Below are positions 17,284 to 26,001 of a stretch of 64,000 bases of DNA, in pieces. The translations under genes were made by a program, and so were the position numbers. The stretch is from VRUE01 sp963715455 (GTDB lineage Bacteria; Actinomycetota; Thermoleophilia; Solirubrobacterales; 70-9): positions 1,860,001 through 1,924,000 of the forward strand of contig OY970245.1 of the NCBI GenBank assembly GCA_963715455.1, read 5' to 3'. The notes beneath the pieces were generated by a model, which saw only the letters and a program-made list of their open reading frames with translations, searched no databases and had not been told where the DNA came from. Positions within the stretch are counted from its first letter, which is position 1; every line of letters starts with the position of its first letter.

Positions 17284-18114
17284 TCAGGCCTGCTCCCGCT
17301 TGCGCCAGTAGCGGTCCAGGCCGCGCCACTGGTACTCGGGCGGGACGCACTGAATCAGCTCTTCTGCGGTCTCGGGGTCGGTACTGGCGGCGACCCGTTC
17401 GCGGTGGCTGCGCTCGTAATCCTGCTCGGAGAGCTCGTGGGCCAGATCGGCCTCCTCGCGTAGGCGCTCGCGCACGACGGCGAGATGGGGGAGGGGCTCG
17501 TCGACCTGGCCGAAGTGGGTGAGGGCAAGGCGCTCGGGATGCCAGGACTCGATCGTCGCAATCGATTCCAGCCAGGTCTCGACGTCGATGTCGGGTGGCG
17601 GTGTGGGGGGAATGACCAGGTCCGCGGGCGGGATGCGCACCGCGGCGACGTCGCCGACGAAGGCGGTGCCGCTCTCCTCGTGCAGGTAACAGACGTGATG
17701 GGAGGCGTGCCCGGGCGTGTAGGCGACGCGCATGCCGAGCAGGTTCTCGCCGCCGACCAGTGGTGTCACGTTGACCTCCGGCACGGGGACGATCTCCCCC
17801 CAGAGCCTCTCCATCTGCTCGCCGTAGAGGCGCTCGGCACTTGCCAGCAGCTTGGAGGGGTCGATCAGGTGCGGGGCGCCACGCTCGTGGACGTAGACCT
17901 CGAGCTGCGGCCAACGGCGCACCAGCGCTCCCGTCGCCGCGGCGTGATCGAGGTGGATGTGGGTCAGCAGCAGGGCACGGGGCTGCTCATCTCCGATGGC
18001 TGCGAGCAAGGTCTCCATCGAGGACTGGGGCCCCGGATCGACGAGCATCCCGTCGACCTCCCAGCAGCCGATCACGTGCGGCCGCCCGAGGTGCTTGACG
18101 TCGATTACCCGCAT
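17284..18114 (-). CDS. MBL-fold metallo-hydrolase
   Basis: A 276-residue metallo-beta-lactamase-fold hydrolase with the zinc motif THIHLDHAAA (H52, H54, D56, H57), the later histidine in TPGHASHHVCY, the bridging aspartate in FVGDVAAVRI and a final histidine in LTHFGQ. The glyoxalase II-like layout suggests hydrolysis of a thioester or a lactone, but the substrate is unknown. It is 15 bases downstream of the SDR gene on the same strand, so the two are probably one unit. Confidence 0.85.
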   Translation of the reverse strand: MRVIDVKHLGRPHVIGCWEVDGMLVDPGPQSSMETLLAAIGDEQPRALLLTHIHLDHAAATGALVRRWPQLEVYVHERGAPHLIDPSKLLASAERLYGEQMERLWGEIVPVPEVNVTPLVGGENLLGMRVAYTPGHASHHVCYLHEESGTAFVGDVAAVRIPPADLVIPPTPPPDIDVETWLESIATIESWHPERLALTHFGQVDEPLPHLAVVRERLREEADLAHELSEQDYERSHRERVAASTDPETAEELIQCVPPEYQWRGLDRYWRKREQA

Positions 18115-18129
18115 CGCCGCCCGGGTCGC

Positions 18130-19125
18130 TCAGGCGACCGGGGCTGGAAAGCGCTCGTCGGCTTCGAGAGTCTGCCGCATGCCCTCCTCCATGCCGCGCG
18201 GGGCATAGCCGAGCTCGCGGCCCGCCTTCTCGTAGCTCGCCCAGAAGGTGACCCCGTCGGCGGAGGAAATCAGCTCGCGCAGGTTGGGCGGCTGCCCGAT
18301 CATCTTGCCGACCAGGGGGCCAATCGGCGTCAGGGCCTTCATCACTCCCGTCGGCATTGCCCGCTTCGGCGCCTTGCGACCGCTCACCGAGGCGATCGTC
18401 TCGATCGCCTCGCGCATCGTCGTGGCCGGGCCGCTGATCACGTAGGTCTCACCGGCCTTGCCCTTGTCCAACGCCAGCAGGATGCCGGCGGCGATGTCCT
18501 CGACGTGGGTGAGGCAGATGCCGAGGTCGGGGAAGGGCAGCAGGAAGAGCCGGCCGGCGAAGAATTCCACCAGCAGGTCGGCGACTTGGGATTCGTCACC
18601 GGGGCCGTAGACGCCGCCGGGTTGGACGATCACGCAGGGCAGGCCCTCCTCGGCCATCATCCGCTCGGCGACCCGCTGGCCCTCGAGCTTGGTCTCCTCG
18701 TAATAGGAGGTGAACTCCTTGCCGGGGTGCTGGTAGCTCTCGTCAACCACTTTGCCGTGTGTGTTGCCGAAGGTGCCCACGGTCGAGACGTAGACGATCT
18801 TGCCGACCTTGGCCTCTTGCGCGGCGCGCAGCACGACCTCGCTGCCCGTGACGTTGGCCTCGTACATCGCCGGGTGCTGCTTGGCGGGGATGCCCACCTC
18901 GTACATCGCCGCCGCGTGTACGAGGCTCTCGCATCCTTCCATGCCCTGGCGCAGCGCCTCGGCATCGCTCAGGTCGCCCGGGACCAGCTCGCAGCCGAGC
19001 TCGGTCAGCTTCGCCGCTTTCTCAGGGGTGCGCACCAGGCAGAGGACCTCGTCGCCGCGCGCCCGCAGCTGGCGGGCGACCTCCCCGCCGATGAACCCTG
19101 TCGCTCCCGTTACGAAGACCCGCAT
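18130..19125 (-). CDS. Extended SDR, NAD(P)-dependent epimerase/reductase
   Basis: A 331-residue extended short-chain dehydrogenase. It has the nucleotide motif TGATGFIGG (6-14), VHAAA near 69-73, the catalytic serine region YVSTVGTFG and YEETK (Y142, K146). It resembles dihydroflavonol-4-reductase-like and hopanoid-associated sugar epimerase families. The substrate is not determined. A minus-strand TAGGCT box lies 9 bases before the ATG, so it probably starts the SDR-MBL transcript opposite hflX. Confidence 0.82.
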   Translation of the reverse strand: MRVFVTGATGFIGGEVARQLRARGDEVLCLVRTPEKAAKLTELGCELVPGDLSDAEALRQGMEGCESLVHAAAMYEVGIPAKQHPAMYEANVTGSEVVLRAAQEAKVGKIVYVSTVGTFGNTHGKVVDESYQHPGKEFTSYYEETKLEGQRVAERMMAEEGLPCVIVQPGGVYGPGDESQVADLLVEFFAGRLFLLPFPDLGICLTHVEDIAAGILLALDKGKAGETYVISGPATTMREAIETIASVSGRKAPKRAMPTGVMKALTPIGPLVGKMIGQPPNLRELISSADGVTFWASYEKAGRELGYAPRGMEEGMRQTLEADERFPAPVA

Positions 19126-19134
19126 CGGCCGCTA

Positions 19135-19140
19135 AGCCTA
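19135..19140 (-). promoter_or_regulatory. Candidate -10 box of the SDR/MBL unit
   Basis: TAGGCT on the minus strand, 9 bases upstream of the ATG at 19125. Confidence 0.4.
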
Positions 19141-19169
19141 TCCGGACTGATCGGGACCAGGCGCCCGCC

Positions 19170-19175
19170 TACAAT
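19170..19175 (+). promoter_or_regulatory. Candidate -10 box of hflX (leaderless type)
   Basis: TACAAT, close to the sigma-A consensus, 8 bases before the GTG at 19184. No Shine-Dalgarno sequence is seen. Confidence 0.55.
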
Positions 19176-19183
19176 CGGATCAA

Positions 19184-20512
19184 GTGCAGAAACGCTCACG
19201 CAACGGCCGCACGGCAGAGACCCACAATGGCGCCAAGGACGCTGGCGTCTCCAACCCACGGGCGCGTCAGCGTGCCCTGGCGATCGGCATCGCCGGCAGC
19301 GAGGCCGGGGAGAACCCGCTTGCCGAGCTGAAGGAGCTACTGCGCACCGCCGGCGTGGCGACCGCGGGGGAGGCGGTTCAGCAGCGCGAGGCCCCCGACC
19401 CCGATCGCTATCTGGGCCGCGGCAAGCTCGACGAGGTGAAGGCCGAGATCGCCGCCTGCGATGCCAACCTGGTTGCCTGCGACGACGAGCTGGCGCCGCG
19501 CCAGGAGCGCAACCTGGAGGCGGCGCTCGGCGTGCCGGTGATCGATCGCACCGCGGTGATCCTCGACATCTTCGCCGACCATGCCCACTCGGCCGAGGGC
19601 AAGCTGCAGGTCGAGCTGGCCCAGCTCGAATACAACATGGCTCGCATGCGGGGGCTCTGGACGCACCTCGAGCGCCTCGGTGCCGGCCGCATGGACGGCG
19701 GCATCGGCACCAGGGGCCCGGGGGAGAGCCAGATCGAGACCGACCGCCGTCTGGCGCGTAACCGTATCGCCGCCCTGCGCCGCCGTCTGACGCGGCTGGA
19801 GCGCAATCGTGGCGTGATGCGCGCCCGGCGCGAGCGCTCCTCGCTGCCGCGTGTGGCGCTCGCCGGCTACACCAACGCCGGCAAGTCGACACTGCTCAAC
19901 GCGCTCACCGGCGCCGAGGTCGGCGTTGGCGACCGGCTCTTCCAGACGCTAGACCCGACCACGCGCAGCCTCGAGCTCTCCGGACGCGACTACCTGCTGA
20001 CCGACACGGTCGGCTTCATCGAGAAGCTGCCCCACCAGCTGGTCGAGGCCTTCAAGGCAACGCTCGAGGAGACGGTGCTCGCCGACCTCATCCTGCACGT
20101 GGTCGACGCGGCAGCCCCGGAGGAGCGCCTGGCAGCTGACATGCGTGCCGTCGACGTCGTGCTCGAGGAGATCGGCGCCGGCGGCCGGCCGCGCCTGCTG
20201 GTGCTCAACAAGGCCGACCTGCTGGATGACGAGCAACGAGCCGAGGCGCTGCTACGCCATGCCGACGCTGTGTTGGTCTCTGCCCTGGAGCGCGAGGGCC
20301 TGGAACAGCTCGAGCGGCGCATCGAGCTGGCCTTCGAGGACACGCTGGCCGAGGTCGAGCTGCTCGTGCCATACGCCGAGGGCGGACGGCTGCACGAGCT
20401 GCACGAGATCGCCGGCGACCTGGAGCGCACGGACCGCGATGACGGGGTGCTGGTGCGCGCCAAGGTCCCGGTCGCCGAGCTGCACCGTTTCGACGATCTC
20501 ACCGTCGTCTAG
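19184..20512 (+). CDS. hflX: Ribosome-associated GTPase HflX
   Basis: A 442-residue Obg-HflX GTPase that in other bacteria splits stalled ribosomes after stress. The N-terminal HflX domain (YLGRGKLDEVK, later GPGESQIETDRR) precedes the G domain with G1 GYTNAGKSTLLNAL (about 228-241), G3 DTVGFIEKLP and G4 LNKADLL. The family's helical coiled coil (RRRLTRLERNRGVMRARR) is present. The GTG start is chosen because it follows the TACAAT box closely. dut follows 10 bases after the stop. Confidence 0.94.
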   Translation: MQKRSRNGRTAETHNGAKDAGVSNPRARQRALAIGIAGSEAGENPLAELKELLRTAGVATAGEAVQQREAPDPDRYLGRGKLDEVKAEIAACDANLVACDDELAPRQERNLEAALGVPVIDRTAVILDIFADHAHSAEGKLQVELAQLEYNMARMRGLWTHLERLGAGRMDGGIGTRGPGESQIETDRRLARNRIAALRRRLTRLERNRGVMRARRERSSLPRVALAGYTNAGKSTLLNALTGAEVGVGDRLFQTLDPTTRSLELSGRDYLLTDTVGFIEKLPHQLVEAFKATLEETVLADLILHVVDAAAPEERLAADMRAVDVVLEEIGAGGRPRLLVLNKADLLDDEQRAEALLRHADAVLVSALEREGLEQLERRIELAFEDTLAEVELLVPYAEGGRLHELHEIAGDLERTDRDDGVLVRAKVPVAELHRFDDLTVV

Positions 20513-20522
20513 GGTTCGCCGC

Positions 20523-20954
20523 GTGCAGCTGCCCGTTGCCAAGCTGCAGGACGACGCGCTCCTGCCGACCCGAGCCCACGAGGGCGATGCGGGCCTCGAC
20601 CTCTACGCCTGCGAGGCCGCCCACCTTGGGCCGGGGGAGCGGTGGAGCATCGGCACCGGAATCGCGGTCGAGATTCCCGTCGGCCACGCCGGCCTCGTCC
20701 TGCCTCGTTCCGGCCTGGCGAAGAAGCACGGCATCACCCTGGTCAACGCACCCGGGCTGATCGACTCCGGTTACCGCGGAGAATTGCGCGTCCTTTTGCT
20801 CAACACCGACCCGGCCGAAACCTTTCGCATCGCGCCGGGCGACCGCATCGCGCAGCTGCTGATCACGCCGATCGCCCTCGCCGAGCCGCACGAAGTAGAG
20901 GCTCTCGCCGAGTCAGCCCGCGGCGACGGCGGCTTCGGCTCCAGCGGCCGCTGA
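20523..20954 (+). CDS. dut: Deoxyuridine 5'-triphosphate nucleotidohydrolase
   Basis: Removes dUTP and supplies dUMP. The 143-residue trimeric-type dUTPase shows motif 1 EGDAGLDLYA, motif 2 PRSGLAKKHG, motif 3 NAPGLIDSGYRGEL with the catalytic aspartate, motif 4 GDRIAQLLI and the glycine-rich motif 5 GGFGSSGR at the end. The GTG start is set by the conserved VQLPVAKL beginning. A longer in-frame reading from 20145 runs back through hflX in another frame and is rejected. TAGGGT, which includes the hflX stop, lies 7 bases before the GTG. Confidence 0.95.
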   Translation: MQLPVAKLQDDALLPTRAHEGDAGLDLYACEAAHLGPGERWSIGTGIAVEIPVGHAGLVLPRSGLAKKHGITLVNAPGLIDSGYRGELRVLLLNTDPAETFRIAPGDRIAQLLITPIALAEPHEVEALAESARGDGGFGSSGR

Positions 20955-20964
20955 GTTTCTAGCT

Positions 20965-21008
20965 CGTTGAAGGGTTACCGGGGTCATGGCCCCCATAACC
21001 CTTCAACG
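20965..21008. terminator. Strong palindrome between the convergent dut and gatD genes
   Basis: A perfect 13-bp stem, CGTTGAAGGGTTA with TAACCCTTCAACG, encloses a second GGGG...CCCC stem around TCATGG. It overlaps the gatD stop codon. Its position between converging genes suits a bidirectional terminator, but no T-run follows on either strand. The tip resembles the palindrome at 39632-39675. Confidence 0.6.
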
Positions 21009-21740
21009 AAGGCCGGCGGCACGCCGTGCGGACTCGTGGGCGGCCCGCTCGAGGCTGTCGTCGAGTGGCTCGAGCTCGGGGGGCGTTCCGTAGCGACGCT
21101 CGAGCGCCAGGGCGATGAGGCGATCCGCCAGCCAGGCGTTCTTGGGCAACAGCGGGCCGTGTAGGTAGGTGCCGATCAGGTTGCCGCGGCGCACGCCCTC
21201 GAAGCCGTCCTCGCCGTTGTTGCCGAAGCCCTCAAGCACCTTGCCCAGTGGCTGGGCGCCATCGCCCAGGTAAGTGCGACCACCGTGGTTCTCAAAGCCG
21301 GCGATCGTCTGCGGCCCGCCACCGAGATCTGCCTCGATTGCCACGTTGCCGATCAGGCGCGGTCCGGGACGGCGCACGGTCTCGAGGTCGACCAGGCCGA
21401 GTCCGGGCAAACGCTCCTCACCGAGCTCGTAGCTGTGGCCAAGCAGCTGATAGCCACCGCAGACGGCAAGCACCAGCGCGCCGTCCTCGACCAGCTCGGT
21501 GAGCGCTGCGCGCTTCGAATCGACCAGGTCGGCGGCAACCGCGCGCTGGTCGCGGTCCTGGCCGCCGCCGATGTAGGCGAAATCGTGCGCAGCGGGATCA
21601 ATGCTCTCGTTGGGGCCAGCAGCGGCGTACTCGAAGCCGATCCCACGCCACTCGCAACGTCGCTGCAGGAAGACGATGTTGCCGCGATCGGCATAGATAT
21701 TCATCTGCTCCGGATAAAGAGCGAGCAGGCGCAGCTCCAT
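21003..21740 (-). CDS. gatD: Lipid II isoglutaminyl synthase, glutamine amidotransferase subunit
   Basis: Supplies ammonia for amidation of the D-glutamate in the lipid II stem peptide, working with MurT. The 245-residue class I GATase domain has the nucleophile in LAVCGGYQLLG (C94) and the catalytic histidine in GTYLHGPLLP (H194), with YIGGGQDRDQ typical of GatD/CobQ-like proteins. Its partner murT is in the same transcript but is separated by a methyltransferase gene. The ATG at 21740 overlaps the methyltransferase stop by one base. Confidence 0.92.
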   Translation of the reverse strand: MELRLLALYPEQMNIYADRGNIVFLQRRCEWRGIGFEYAAAGPNESIDPAAHDFAYIGGGQDRDQRAVAADLVDSKRAALTELVEDGALVLAVCGGYQLLGHSYELGEERLPGLGLVDLETVRRPGPRLIGNVAIEADLGGGPQTIAGFENHGGRTYLGDGAQPLGKVLEGFGNNGEDGFEGVRRGNLIGTYLHGPLLPKNAWLADRLIALALERRYGTPPELEPLDDSLERAAHESARRAAGLR

Positions 21741-22471
21741 CAGGCCCCCTTCTCGACGAGCACGACGGTCGAGCCGACGTGGGTTTCCGTGGGTGGGATC
21801 TGGCGCCGCTCGAGCGGTTGCAGACCCACCTCGATCGCCTCCTGCTCCAGGGTCTCGGCGGAGAGCTGCTGGAGGACGATCTCGTTGAGCTCCTCGCTCA
21901 GCGAGCCCTGGGGATCGACTGTCTGTCGCAGGCGGCGCAGGACGATCGTCTGCCCATCGACCTCTGGCGGCAGCGGCAGGCTTGAGTAGACCCAGTCGCC
22001 CATCTCGCGCACGTCGGGGAGCGCCGGCTCGGCTTCGGCAGGCTCGATCCTGGGCAGCTCCTCGACGATCGCAAAGGCCGCGCAGCCGCCGGGCCGCAGA
22101 TGGTCGGCCACGCAGGAGAGGCAGCAGGTCCGGTCGGCCCTGCCGTCGAGCAGCTGGATGAGCTGCATCGGGGCGAGGGCGAGCCCGAACTCGGTGTAGA
22201 GCTCGAAGCTGCGAACGTCTCGTACCTCCGCGTCACCGGAGAGGCCTTTACGCCCGTGCAGTCGCTGCCAGACCATTTCGACCAGCTCTTCATCACAGTC
22301 GATGCCGATCACCAGCTCACCGGTTGCCTTGGCGAGGTGGTCAACGACGCGTCCCGTGCCACAGCCCAACTCGACGATCGAGCCCTCGTTCTCTATTGCG
22401 AGCTGCTCCCAGACGGGGAAATCAGCGGCATAGCCCCCGCACTCGAGGTCATGCCACACCACCGCGCTCAT
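21740..22471 (-). CDS. Class I SAM methyltransferase embedded between murT and gatD
   Basis: A 243-residue protein with SAM motif I VELGCGTGRV (34-43), an acidic residue in VIGIDCDEEL, and the post-II and III region DHLRPGGCAAFAIVEE, typical of small-molecule methyltransferases. The substrate is unknown. It overlaps the murT stop by four bases and the gatD start by one base, so the three proteins are almost certainly made together. That invites a role in lipid II or peptidoglycan modification, although an unrelated housekeeping role cannot be excluded. Confidence 0.82.
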   Translation of the reverse strand: MSAVVWHDLECGGYAADFPVWEQLAIENEGSIVELGCGTGRVVDHLAKATGELVIGIDCDEELVEMVWQRLHGRKGLSGDAEVRDVRSFELYTEFGLALAPMQLIQLLDGRADRTCCLSCVADHLRPGGCAAFAIVEELPRIEPAEAEPALPDVREMGDWVYSSLPLPPEVDGQTIVLRRLRQTVDPQGSLSEELNEIVLQQLSAETLEQEAIEVGLQPLERRQIPPTETHVGSTVVLVEKGA

Positions 22472-23838
22472 CGCCAGAACTCCTTGGCGTGACCACGATC
22501 GGCGAGCAGCTTGCGCAGCTCGAGCAGCGCCGTGTATGTGGGTAGCGCGAAGAGCCGGCCGGACGAAGCAGCGAGGGCGCTATCGAGCGAGCGTCCGATC
22601 CCGGGCTCGACCTCGATCAACTCGGCCGGCAGACCCGCGTACTTGAGCCGCACCGCCATCTCCGCCGCCCGCGTCCCGGTACAGATCACCCGTCGCACGA
22701 AACCCCCGAGCAGCTCGAAGTCGGCGTCCCAGATCCAGGAGACGTCGCGGCCGTCGGCGATGCGGTCATTGAGCGCGATCCAGAGGTCCAGCCCAGCCTC
22801 ACTGTGCTCGAGGCGCAGAGTGCGCAGCACCTCGTTGGCGCCAGCGGGATTCTTGATCAGCAGGATCGAGAGCTGCCTGGCGCCGATCTCGATCGTCTCG
22901 ACGCGACCAAAGGCACCACGTACATCGGCAAGGCCCTTGGCGATCTCCTGGTCATCGAGACCCAGCTCGATCGCCGCCGTCACCGCGGCGAGCGCGTTGT
23001 AGACGTTGTAGAGGCCGGGCAGCGGGAGCTCGAGGCGCAACTCGCCCGCGGGAGTACGCAGCTCGACCCGTGAGCCGCTCATGCCATGAAGCTCGATGGC
23101 CGTGGCGGCCACCTGGGGCCGAGGCCGCTGCACGCCACAGTTGGGGCAGGCGTAATGACCCAGGTGACCAACGAAGCTGCGCTCATAGGCATACGGGTAA
23201 CCACAGCGCCGGCAGTGCTTAGCGTCGAAGGCGTGCTGCAGCTCAGGTAGCGCCTGGGCGGGGTCCTCGACACCAAAGTAGACGACCCCCGGGCGCGGTT
23301 GACCCTCTTCGTCGCGACCGAGATCGGCGATCGTCGGGTCGTCGGCGTTGAGCACGAAGCGCGTCTGCCCAGCCCGCGCCGCCACCGTCTTCGCCCAATC
23401 TTCGGCGAGCGTCTCCAACTCGCCATAGCGATCGAGCTGATCCCGGAAAAGGTTGCCGAGCACGATCAGCTTGGGATCGAGTTGGGCCGCCACCTTCGAG
23501 AGCCAGGCCTCGTCGACCTCGAAGAGACCCTCCTCGCCGCGCTGCTCGAGCAGGGCGGTGGCCACACCCCAGGTCATGTTCGAGCCAGCGCGATTATGAA
23601 CTGGTTGCCGGCCAGCCACGGCCAGAGCCGCGGCGATCATCCCCGCCGTCGTCGTCTTGCCGTTGGTGGCGCTAATCAGCGTCGTGCCACGGCTCAGGCG
23701 GGTCCCCAACCTGGCGATCGAGTTGGGCTCGAGGCGCAACAGGACCCTGCCGGGCAGGGTAGTGCCGCCACCACGGCCGCTCACTCGGCTTGCCATGCCG
23801 ATCGCCCTGGCCGTGCTGAGCTTGGCTCCGAAGAGCAC
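22468..23838 (-). CDS. murT: Lipid II isoglutaminyl synthase, MurT subunit
   Basis: A Mur-ligase-like ATP enzyme of 456 residues that activates the D-glutamate carboxylate of lipid II for amidation. It shows the ATP motif SATNGKTTT (56-64), the central Mur domain with NADDP, a four-cysteine zinc ribbon CRRCGYPY...CPNCG (C209, C212, C231, C234) that marks MurT among Mur ligases, and a DUF1727 C-terminal domain (KNPAGANEVLRTL). The GTG start abuts the lipid-kinase stop with no gap. Confidence 0.94.
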   Translation of the reverse strand: MLFGAKLSTARAIGMASRVSGRGGGTTLPGRVLLRLEPNSIARLGTRLSRGTTLISATNGKTTTAGMIAAALAVAGRQPVHNRAGSNMTWGVATALLEQRGEEGLFEVDEAWLSKVAAQLDPKLIVLGNLFRDQLDRYGELETLAEDWAKTVAARAGQTRFVLNADDPTIADLGRDEEGQPRPGVVYFGVEDPAQALPELQHAFDAKHCRRCGYPYAYERSFVGHLGHYACPNCGVQRPRPQVAATAIELHGMSGSRVELRTPAGELRLELPLPGLYNVYNALAAVTAAIELGLDDQEIAKGLADVRGAFGRVETIEIGARQLSILLIKNPAGANEVLRTLRLEHSEAGLDLWIALNDRIADGRDVSWIWDADFELLGGFVRRVICTGTRAAEMAVRLKYAGLPAELIEVEPGIGRSLDSALAASSGRLFALPTYTALLELRKLLADRGHAKEFWR

Positions 23839-24729
23839 TCAGGCCTCGGCAGGCACGAGGACGCTCAGCGTGCGGGGCAGGATTCGCAGCTTCGCGGGCA
23901 GGTCGGTGAGGTGCTCGCCGTCGGCATAGACCGGAAAGGGCCGGCTGGCGCTCAGCTCCAGGTGCGGGGCTCGGAAGACGCGCACCTCGTCCTCCTCGAC
24001 GTGGGTGCCCTTGAACACCTTGGGCAGGTTACCCACGAAACGCAGCTTGCCTACCTCGCCGACGACGACGATGTCGAACTCACCGTCATCTAGCTCCGCC
24101 TGCGGCGCGATGTACATGCCGCCGCCGAAGGCGCGGCTGTTGGCGACCGAGACCGAGTAGCCGGTGAAGCGGTAGCGCTCGTCGTCGACGCGCACGGTGA
24201 AGCGGCTTGGCTTCCAACTCAGCAGAGTGCGCAGGGCGGCGTAGGCGTAGACGAGGTTGCCACGCAGGAAGCTGGTTTCGTTGGCGAGGCGATTGGCTTC
24301 GGAGTCGAAGCCGACGCTAACGATGCCGAGGAAGCGTTTGCCGTTGGCCTCGCCAACGTCGATGCGTCGCGTCTCGCCAGCAGCCAGCACGGCCACGGCA
24401 CCCGCCGGATCGGCGGGGATGCCGAGCACGCGGGCGAGATCGTTACCGCGGCCACCCGGGACGATGCCGAGGGGGGTGTCCGCACCGGCCATCGCTCCGC
24501 CGATCGCGCCAACCAGGCCATCACCGCTGATCACCACCGGCACCTCGTTCGCTTCGACAGCCCGCAGGGCACGGGTGACGCCATCCTCCAGGCCCTTGGT
24601 GCGCTCGACCCGGAAGGGAATACGCAACGCGTCGAGCTCCTGCTCGACCTTGGGCAGCAACTTCAGTGTGGCGCCATGGGCAGAGGCTGGGTTGACCAGC
24701 AGGGTGAGCGGCATGCCTTCGATCCCCAT
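23839..24729 (-). CDS. YegS/DAGK-family lipid kinase
   Basis: A 296-residue diacylglycerol/sphingosine-kinase-fold protein. It starts LLVNPASAHG, has a nucleotide loop reading SGDGLVGAIGG where the family has GGDGT, and the second motif PGGRGNDLAR. Later motifs GFDSEANRLAN and PVYADGEHL complete the fold. It probably phosphorylates a lipid alcohol. Acceptor identity is unknown. The loop change from T to L is notable but seen with an otherwise intact fold. A downstream ATG at 24714 is an alternative start. Confidence 0.85.
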   Translation of the reverse strand: MGIEGMPLTLLVNPASAHGATLKLLPKVEQELDALRIPFRVERTKGLEDGVTRALRAVEANEVPVVISGDGLVGAIGGAMAGADTPLGIVPGGRGNDLARVLGIPADPAGAVAVLAAGETRRIDVGEANGKRFLGIVSVGFDSEANRLANETSFLRGNLVYAYAALRTLLSWKPSRFTVRVDDERYRFTGYSVSVANSRAFGGGMYIAPQAELDDGEFDIVVVGEVGKLRFVGNLPKVFKGTHVEEDEVRVFRAPHLELSASRPFPVYADGEHLTDLPAKLRILPRTLSVLVPAEA

Positions 24730-24741
24730 TGCGCCGGGAGC

Positions 24742-25272
24742 CTAATCGCGACGGGAGCCGCCGGCCGGCCCGAGGCGGCCGACGTAGGTGGTGCGGCGAG
24801 ACTCGCGGCCCAGCCACAGCTGCTCGAACCCCTGCCTGGCGAGGCCGCGAGCGAGGCCGCGCGGCCGCGATCGCAGCCAGCTCCACCTGGGCGCATCGAC
24901 GTAGACCAGGTGGCCGCCCGGTCGCAGGACGCGCACGACCTCACCCACCCAAAGCGCCCCATGCGTCTGTACGACCAAGTCGAACATCTCGTCGGGATAG
25001 GGGAGGGAGCGGGCCTTGCCCTGCTTGAAGGCCACCCGCCCCTCAGGATCGAGGCCGACCCTGGCGACGGCGCGACGCACTGCCTCGGCGGAGCGATCGA
25101 CGCCGCGCACCCTCGCGGCGGGGAACTCACGCGCGAGGAAGAGCACCCCGTCGCCCTCGCCGAACCCGATCTCCAGGGCGCGCTCGGGCGGCGGAACGTG
25201 GAGGACGGCGGCCGCCAGCGCCGTCAAGGCCGGAGCTTGCACGACGTCGATCATCGCAGTAGCGGTGGCCAC
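24742..25272 (-). CDS. Class I SAM methyltransferase
   Basis: A methyltransferase with motif I ALEIGFGEGDGVLFLA, motif II RGVDRSAEAV and the UbiE-like VVRVLRPGGHLVYVDAPR. It is 176 residues from the GTG at 25272. The longest reading, from 25326, would overlap the start of the divergent cyclophilin gene, so the shorter start is preferred. An ATG at 25254 is also possible. It heads a leftward five-gene unit with the lipid kinase, murT, a second methyltransferase and gatD. The substrate is unknown. Confidence 0.78.
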   Translation of the reverse strand: MATATAMIDVVQAPALTALAAAVLHVPPPERALEIGFGEGDGVLFLAREFPAARVRGVDRSAEAVRRAVARVGLDPEGRVAFKQGKARSLPYPDEMFDLVVQTHGALWVGEVVRVLRPGGHLVYVDAPRWSWLRSRPRGLARGLARQGFEQLWLGRESRRTTYVGRLGPAGGSRRD

Positions 25273-25284
25273 GGGTAGATCCTC

Positions 25285-25290
25285 TAGGCT
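25285..25290 (+). promoter_or_regulatory. Candidate -10 box of the cyclophilin gene (leaderless type)
   Basis: TAGGCT, 8 bases before the ATG at 25299. Confidence 0.5.
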
Positions 25291-25298
25291 TGCGGCCG

Positions 25299-25982
25299 AT
25301 GCAAGAGGGGAAAGACCGGCGGCCAATCATCCTTGCCGTCTTCGCGCTGGTCGCGATTGCCGTCGTCGCGGTGATCCTGATCGGCCGCAGCGGCGGTGAT
25401 GACGAGGAGAGCTCGACCACGACCGCCAGCACTGGCGGCTGCAAAGAGGTGGAAACGCCAGCGCCGAAGCAAACCAGCTTCAAAGCACCGAAGCAGGTCG
25501 TCGAGCCGGACGAAGCGGCAACCGTGCTCGTCAAGACCAGCTGCGGCAGCTTCGCGATCGCCCTCGACACCGAGCGGGCTCCAAAGACAGCCAATTCCTT
25601 CGCCTTCCTCGCCGAGGAAGGCTTCTACGACGGCCTCGCCTTCCATCGCGTCGCACCGGGCTTCGTCATCCAAGGCGGTGACCCACTGGGCAACGGCACC
25701 GGTGGGTCTGGCTACACCGTCGACGAGAAACCACCAGCCAATCTCGCCTACACCAAAGGCGTGGTGGCGATGGCAAAGAGCTCGGCCGACCCACCCGGAC
25801 GCTCGAGCAGCCAGTTCTATGTCGTCACCGCACCCGATGCCGGCCTACCGCCCGAATACGCCTTGGTCGGCCGCGTCAGCGAGGGCTACGACGTCGTCGC
25901 GCGCATCGACAAGCTCGGCACGCCGGCAGAACAGCCCAAACAGACGGTCCTCGTCGAAGAGATGACCGTCGATAAGGGCTAG
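25299..25982 (+). CDS. Membrane-anchored cyclophilin-type peptidyl-prolyl isomerase
   Basis: A 227-residue protein with a single N-terminal membrane helix (about 8-28), a low-complexity linker (DDEESSTTTASTGG) and an extracytoplasmic cyclophilin domain with the signature AFHRVAPGFVIQGGDPLGNG, then GVVAMAKSS and SSQFYVVT. It should catalyse proline isomerisation during folding of exported proteins, which fits the disulfide-forming pair nearby. The ATG at 25299 is chosen over a start at 25290 because it follows the -10 box. Confidence 0.9.
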   Translation: MQEGKDRRPIILAVFALVAIAVVAVILIGRSGGDDEESSTTTASTGGCKEVETPAPKQTSFKAPKQVVEPDEAATVLVKTSCGSFAIALDTERAPKTANSFAFLAEEGFYDGLAFHRVAPGFVIQGGDPLGNGTGGSGYTVDEKPPANLAYTKGVVAMAKSSADPPGRSSSQFYVVTAPDAGLPPEYALVGRVSEGYDVVARIDKLGTPAEQPKQTVLVEEMTVDKG

Positions 25983-25988
25983 CTGTTC

Positions 25989-25994
25989 TAGGCT
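25989..25994 (+). promoter_or_regulatory. Candidate -10 box of the peroxiredoxin gene (leaderless type)
   Basis: TAGGCT, 7 bases before the ATG at 26002. Confidence 0.5.
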
Positions 25995-26001
25995 GGGCTC
26001 G

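Noticed and set aside
17485..19761. 758-residue plus-strand reading frame across the MBL, SDR and hflX genes
   Set aside because: It is the complement of two convincing minus-strand enzymes and then an out-of-frame copy of hflX.
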